Below, piece by piece: positions 38,366 to 39,533 of a DNA stretch of 39,533 nucleotides. The notes beneath the pieces were generated by a model. The model had not been told where the DNA came from, did no database searches, and saw only the letters and a program-made list of their open reading frames with translations. Each line of letters starts with the position of its first letter. Within the stretch, counting starts at the first letter, position 1. The stretch lies in the NCBI GenBank assembly GCA_024276895.1, contig JAJRWG010000112.1:1-39533 (forward strand). The letters are read 5' to 3'. Position numbers and translations under genes: made by a program. Source of the stretch: Bacteroidota bacterium. Its GTDB lineage: Bacteria > Bacteroidota > Bacteroidia > Bacteroidales > F082.

Positions 38366-39472
38366 CTACCGGAACAGCTTTTCGATACGCTCTTCCAGTT
38401 TTGTGCTGTTGCCCGTTTTAAACAGCCCGCTAAAACCTTGCACTCTGCTGACGGCCTCTTTCAGGTTGAACTGTGCCTGTTTTTGGGTAAATGCCATCCC
38501 CTTTTCAAAAAGTCTTCGGGCGAGGTATTCCTGTTCCGTTTGCCCCGGAGTCGGAACAAAAACGGCTTTCTTTCCGAAAACTGCTAAATCCATTAAAGTG
38601 GAGTAGCCGGGACGGCTGACAACCAGTTTCGCCGACCGGATCAATGCCGCCAGTTCCCCATCAGGCAGGTGGGGGATGATTTTTACATTTTTTTTCTGCT
38701 CTATTCCCGAAGCCTCCGGCTTACCCTGCAAAACAACCGCCTTGAGGCTTGATCTCAAAGCCTGGTCGATCAGCATTTTTTCAAAAAGGCTGCGCTGCGG
38801 TTCGGGGCCCGAAACTAGTACAAGCAGGTCAACAGACTCTTGCGAAGGTTCGGTATTCATGCCTGCAAACCGGCTCAGCGGCCCGATGAAGTGGGTATTG
38901 CCAATGGGCATTTTTCCTGAGTGGGAAAGTACGCCTGACAGGTTGGGTTCGCCGGGCATATCAGGAATCCAAAGCTCATCGTATTCGCGGATGTAACTGT
39001 TGGCCGTTAACCTGATGATGGGGTTGGCCAGCTTTTGCAGGCCGGATGTGTGAATGTGTATCTGGTGTGTAACGAATACCGAATAAACCTTGCAGGAGTG
39101 CATTTCGTAACGGTTGTCGGAAATAACCACATCAATTTTTTTCTCGTCAATCAAATCCTGCAAAAGGGCATGGGATTTTTCTGCTGACTTTCTCATCTTC
39201 GGGAAATCCATCAGCATGGTCCGGGTCATCGAGCCCTTTTCGGGATAAACGGGTACAAAGCCGGGAAATCTGACAAACGGCAAGCCCGGAAAACGCTGCC
39301 GCAAAAATGCCAGTGGTCGGTTGTCGGCAGCAAGGAATACGTTTGCCCCCTTGCGGACAAATATCTCAATCACAGGAACCATCCGTGTGGCATGGCCCAG
39401 CCCCCAATCGAGCGGACAAACAAGTATGTTTTTCTCCAGTTCCAAACCCACTACAAAGCTATGAAAAATCAC
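38366..39472 (-). CDS. Predicted glycosyltransferase (GT-B, MurG/MJ1255-like)
   Basis: KNILVCPLDWGLGHATRMVPVIEIFVRKGANVFLAADNRPLAFL; LIRSAKLVVSRPGYSTLMDLAVFGKKAVFVPTPGQTEQEYLARRL; exact start uncertain. Confidence 0.85.
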   Translation of the reverse strand: MIFHSFVVGLELEKNILVCPLDWGLGHATRMVPVIEIFVRKGANVFLAADNRPLAFLRQRFPGLPFVRFPGFVPVYPEKGSMTRTMLMDFPKMRKSAEKSHALLQDLIDEKKIDVVISDNRYEMHSCKVYSVFVTHQIHIHTSGLQKLANPIIRLTANSYIREYDELWIPDMPGEPNLSGVLSHSGKMPIGNTHFIGPLSRFAGMNTEPSQESVDLLVLVSGPEPQRSLFEKMLIDQALRSSLKAVVLQGKPEASGIEQKKNVKIIPHLPDGELAALIRSAKLVVSRPGYSTLMDLAVFGKKAVFVPTPGQTEQEYLARRLFEKGMAFTQKQAQFNLKEAVSRVQGFSGLFKTGNSTKLEERIEKLFR

Positions 39473-39515
39473 GATTGGGAAGCGGAATGTTTGAATGTGT
39501 TTATTAGGGAGGATT

Positions 39516-39533
39516 CGGTCAGCAGTTGGCAGT
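39516..39533. repeat. Start of another heptanucleotide repeat tract running off the window
   Basis: ggtcagcagttggcagt, same motif as 31770-31825. Confidence 0.5.

Noticed and set aside
1-39533. tRNA, rRNA or CRISPR
   Set aside because: No cloverleaf T-arm consensus, rRNA-like conserved segments or regularly spaced identical repeats were recognised by eye; a covariance search would be needed to exclude small RNAs.

Overview
The window is a 39.5-kb chromosomal segment from a Bacteroidota organism, probably Bacteroidales/Marinilabiliales-like. This is inferred from T9SS sorting tails, a SusC/SusD pair and TAnnTTTG-type promoters. About 30 protein-coding genes are supportable: TPR protein, AhpD-like, FtsB/DivIC, tandem T9SS-exported Asp-box proteins, a two-component system next to a divergent small Lys/Cys-rich secreted protein, prolyl oligopeptidase, TonB receptor, PspC/LiaF-like, citrate synthase, YjbQ, AcpH-like, IorA/IorB, M23 peptidase, SusD/SusC, two HAL/PAL-family lyases, thioredoxin-like, HisS, Lgt, flavodoxin, LuxR-type regulator with RIC-like hemerythrin protein, and a glycosyltransferase. 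I saw no rRNA, tRNA or CRISPR. Main points for follow-up: (1) four otherwise intact genes (gltA, susC, hisS, RIC-like) are each split by one in-frame TAG/TAA with no frameshift; (2) a helically phased array of GTTAA motifs lies between divergent promoters of a two-component system and a small Cys/Lys-rich exported protein; (3) a LuxR-type regulator with an apparently dead receiver is translationally coupled to a RIC-like protein; (4) a dispersed, phase-keeping degenerate heptanucleotide repeat occupies several intergenic gaps; (5) a MITE-like inverted-repeat element follows gltA. All calls come from reading the sequence; no database search was run.
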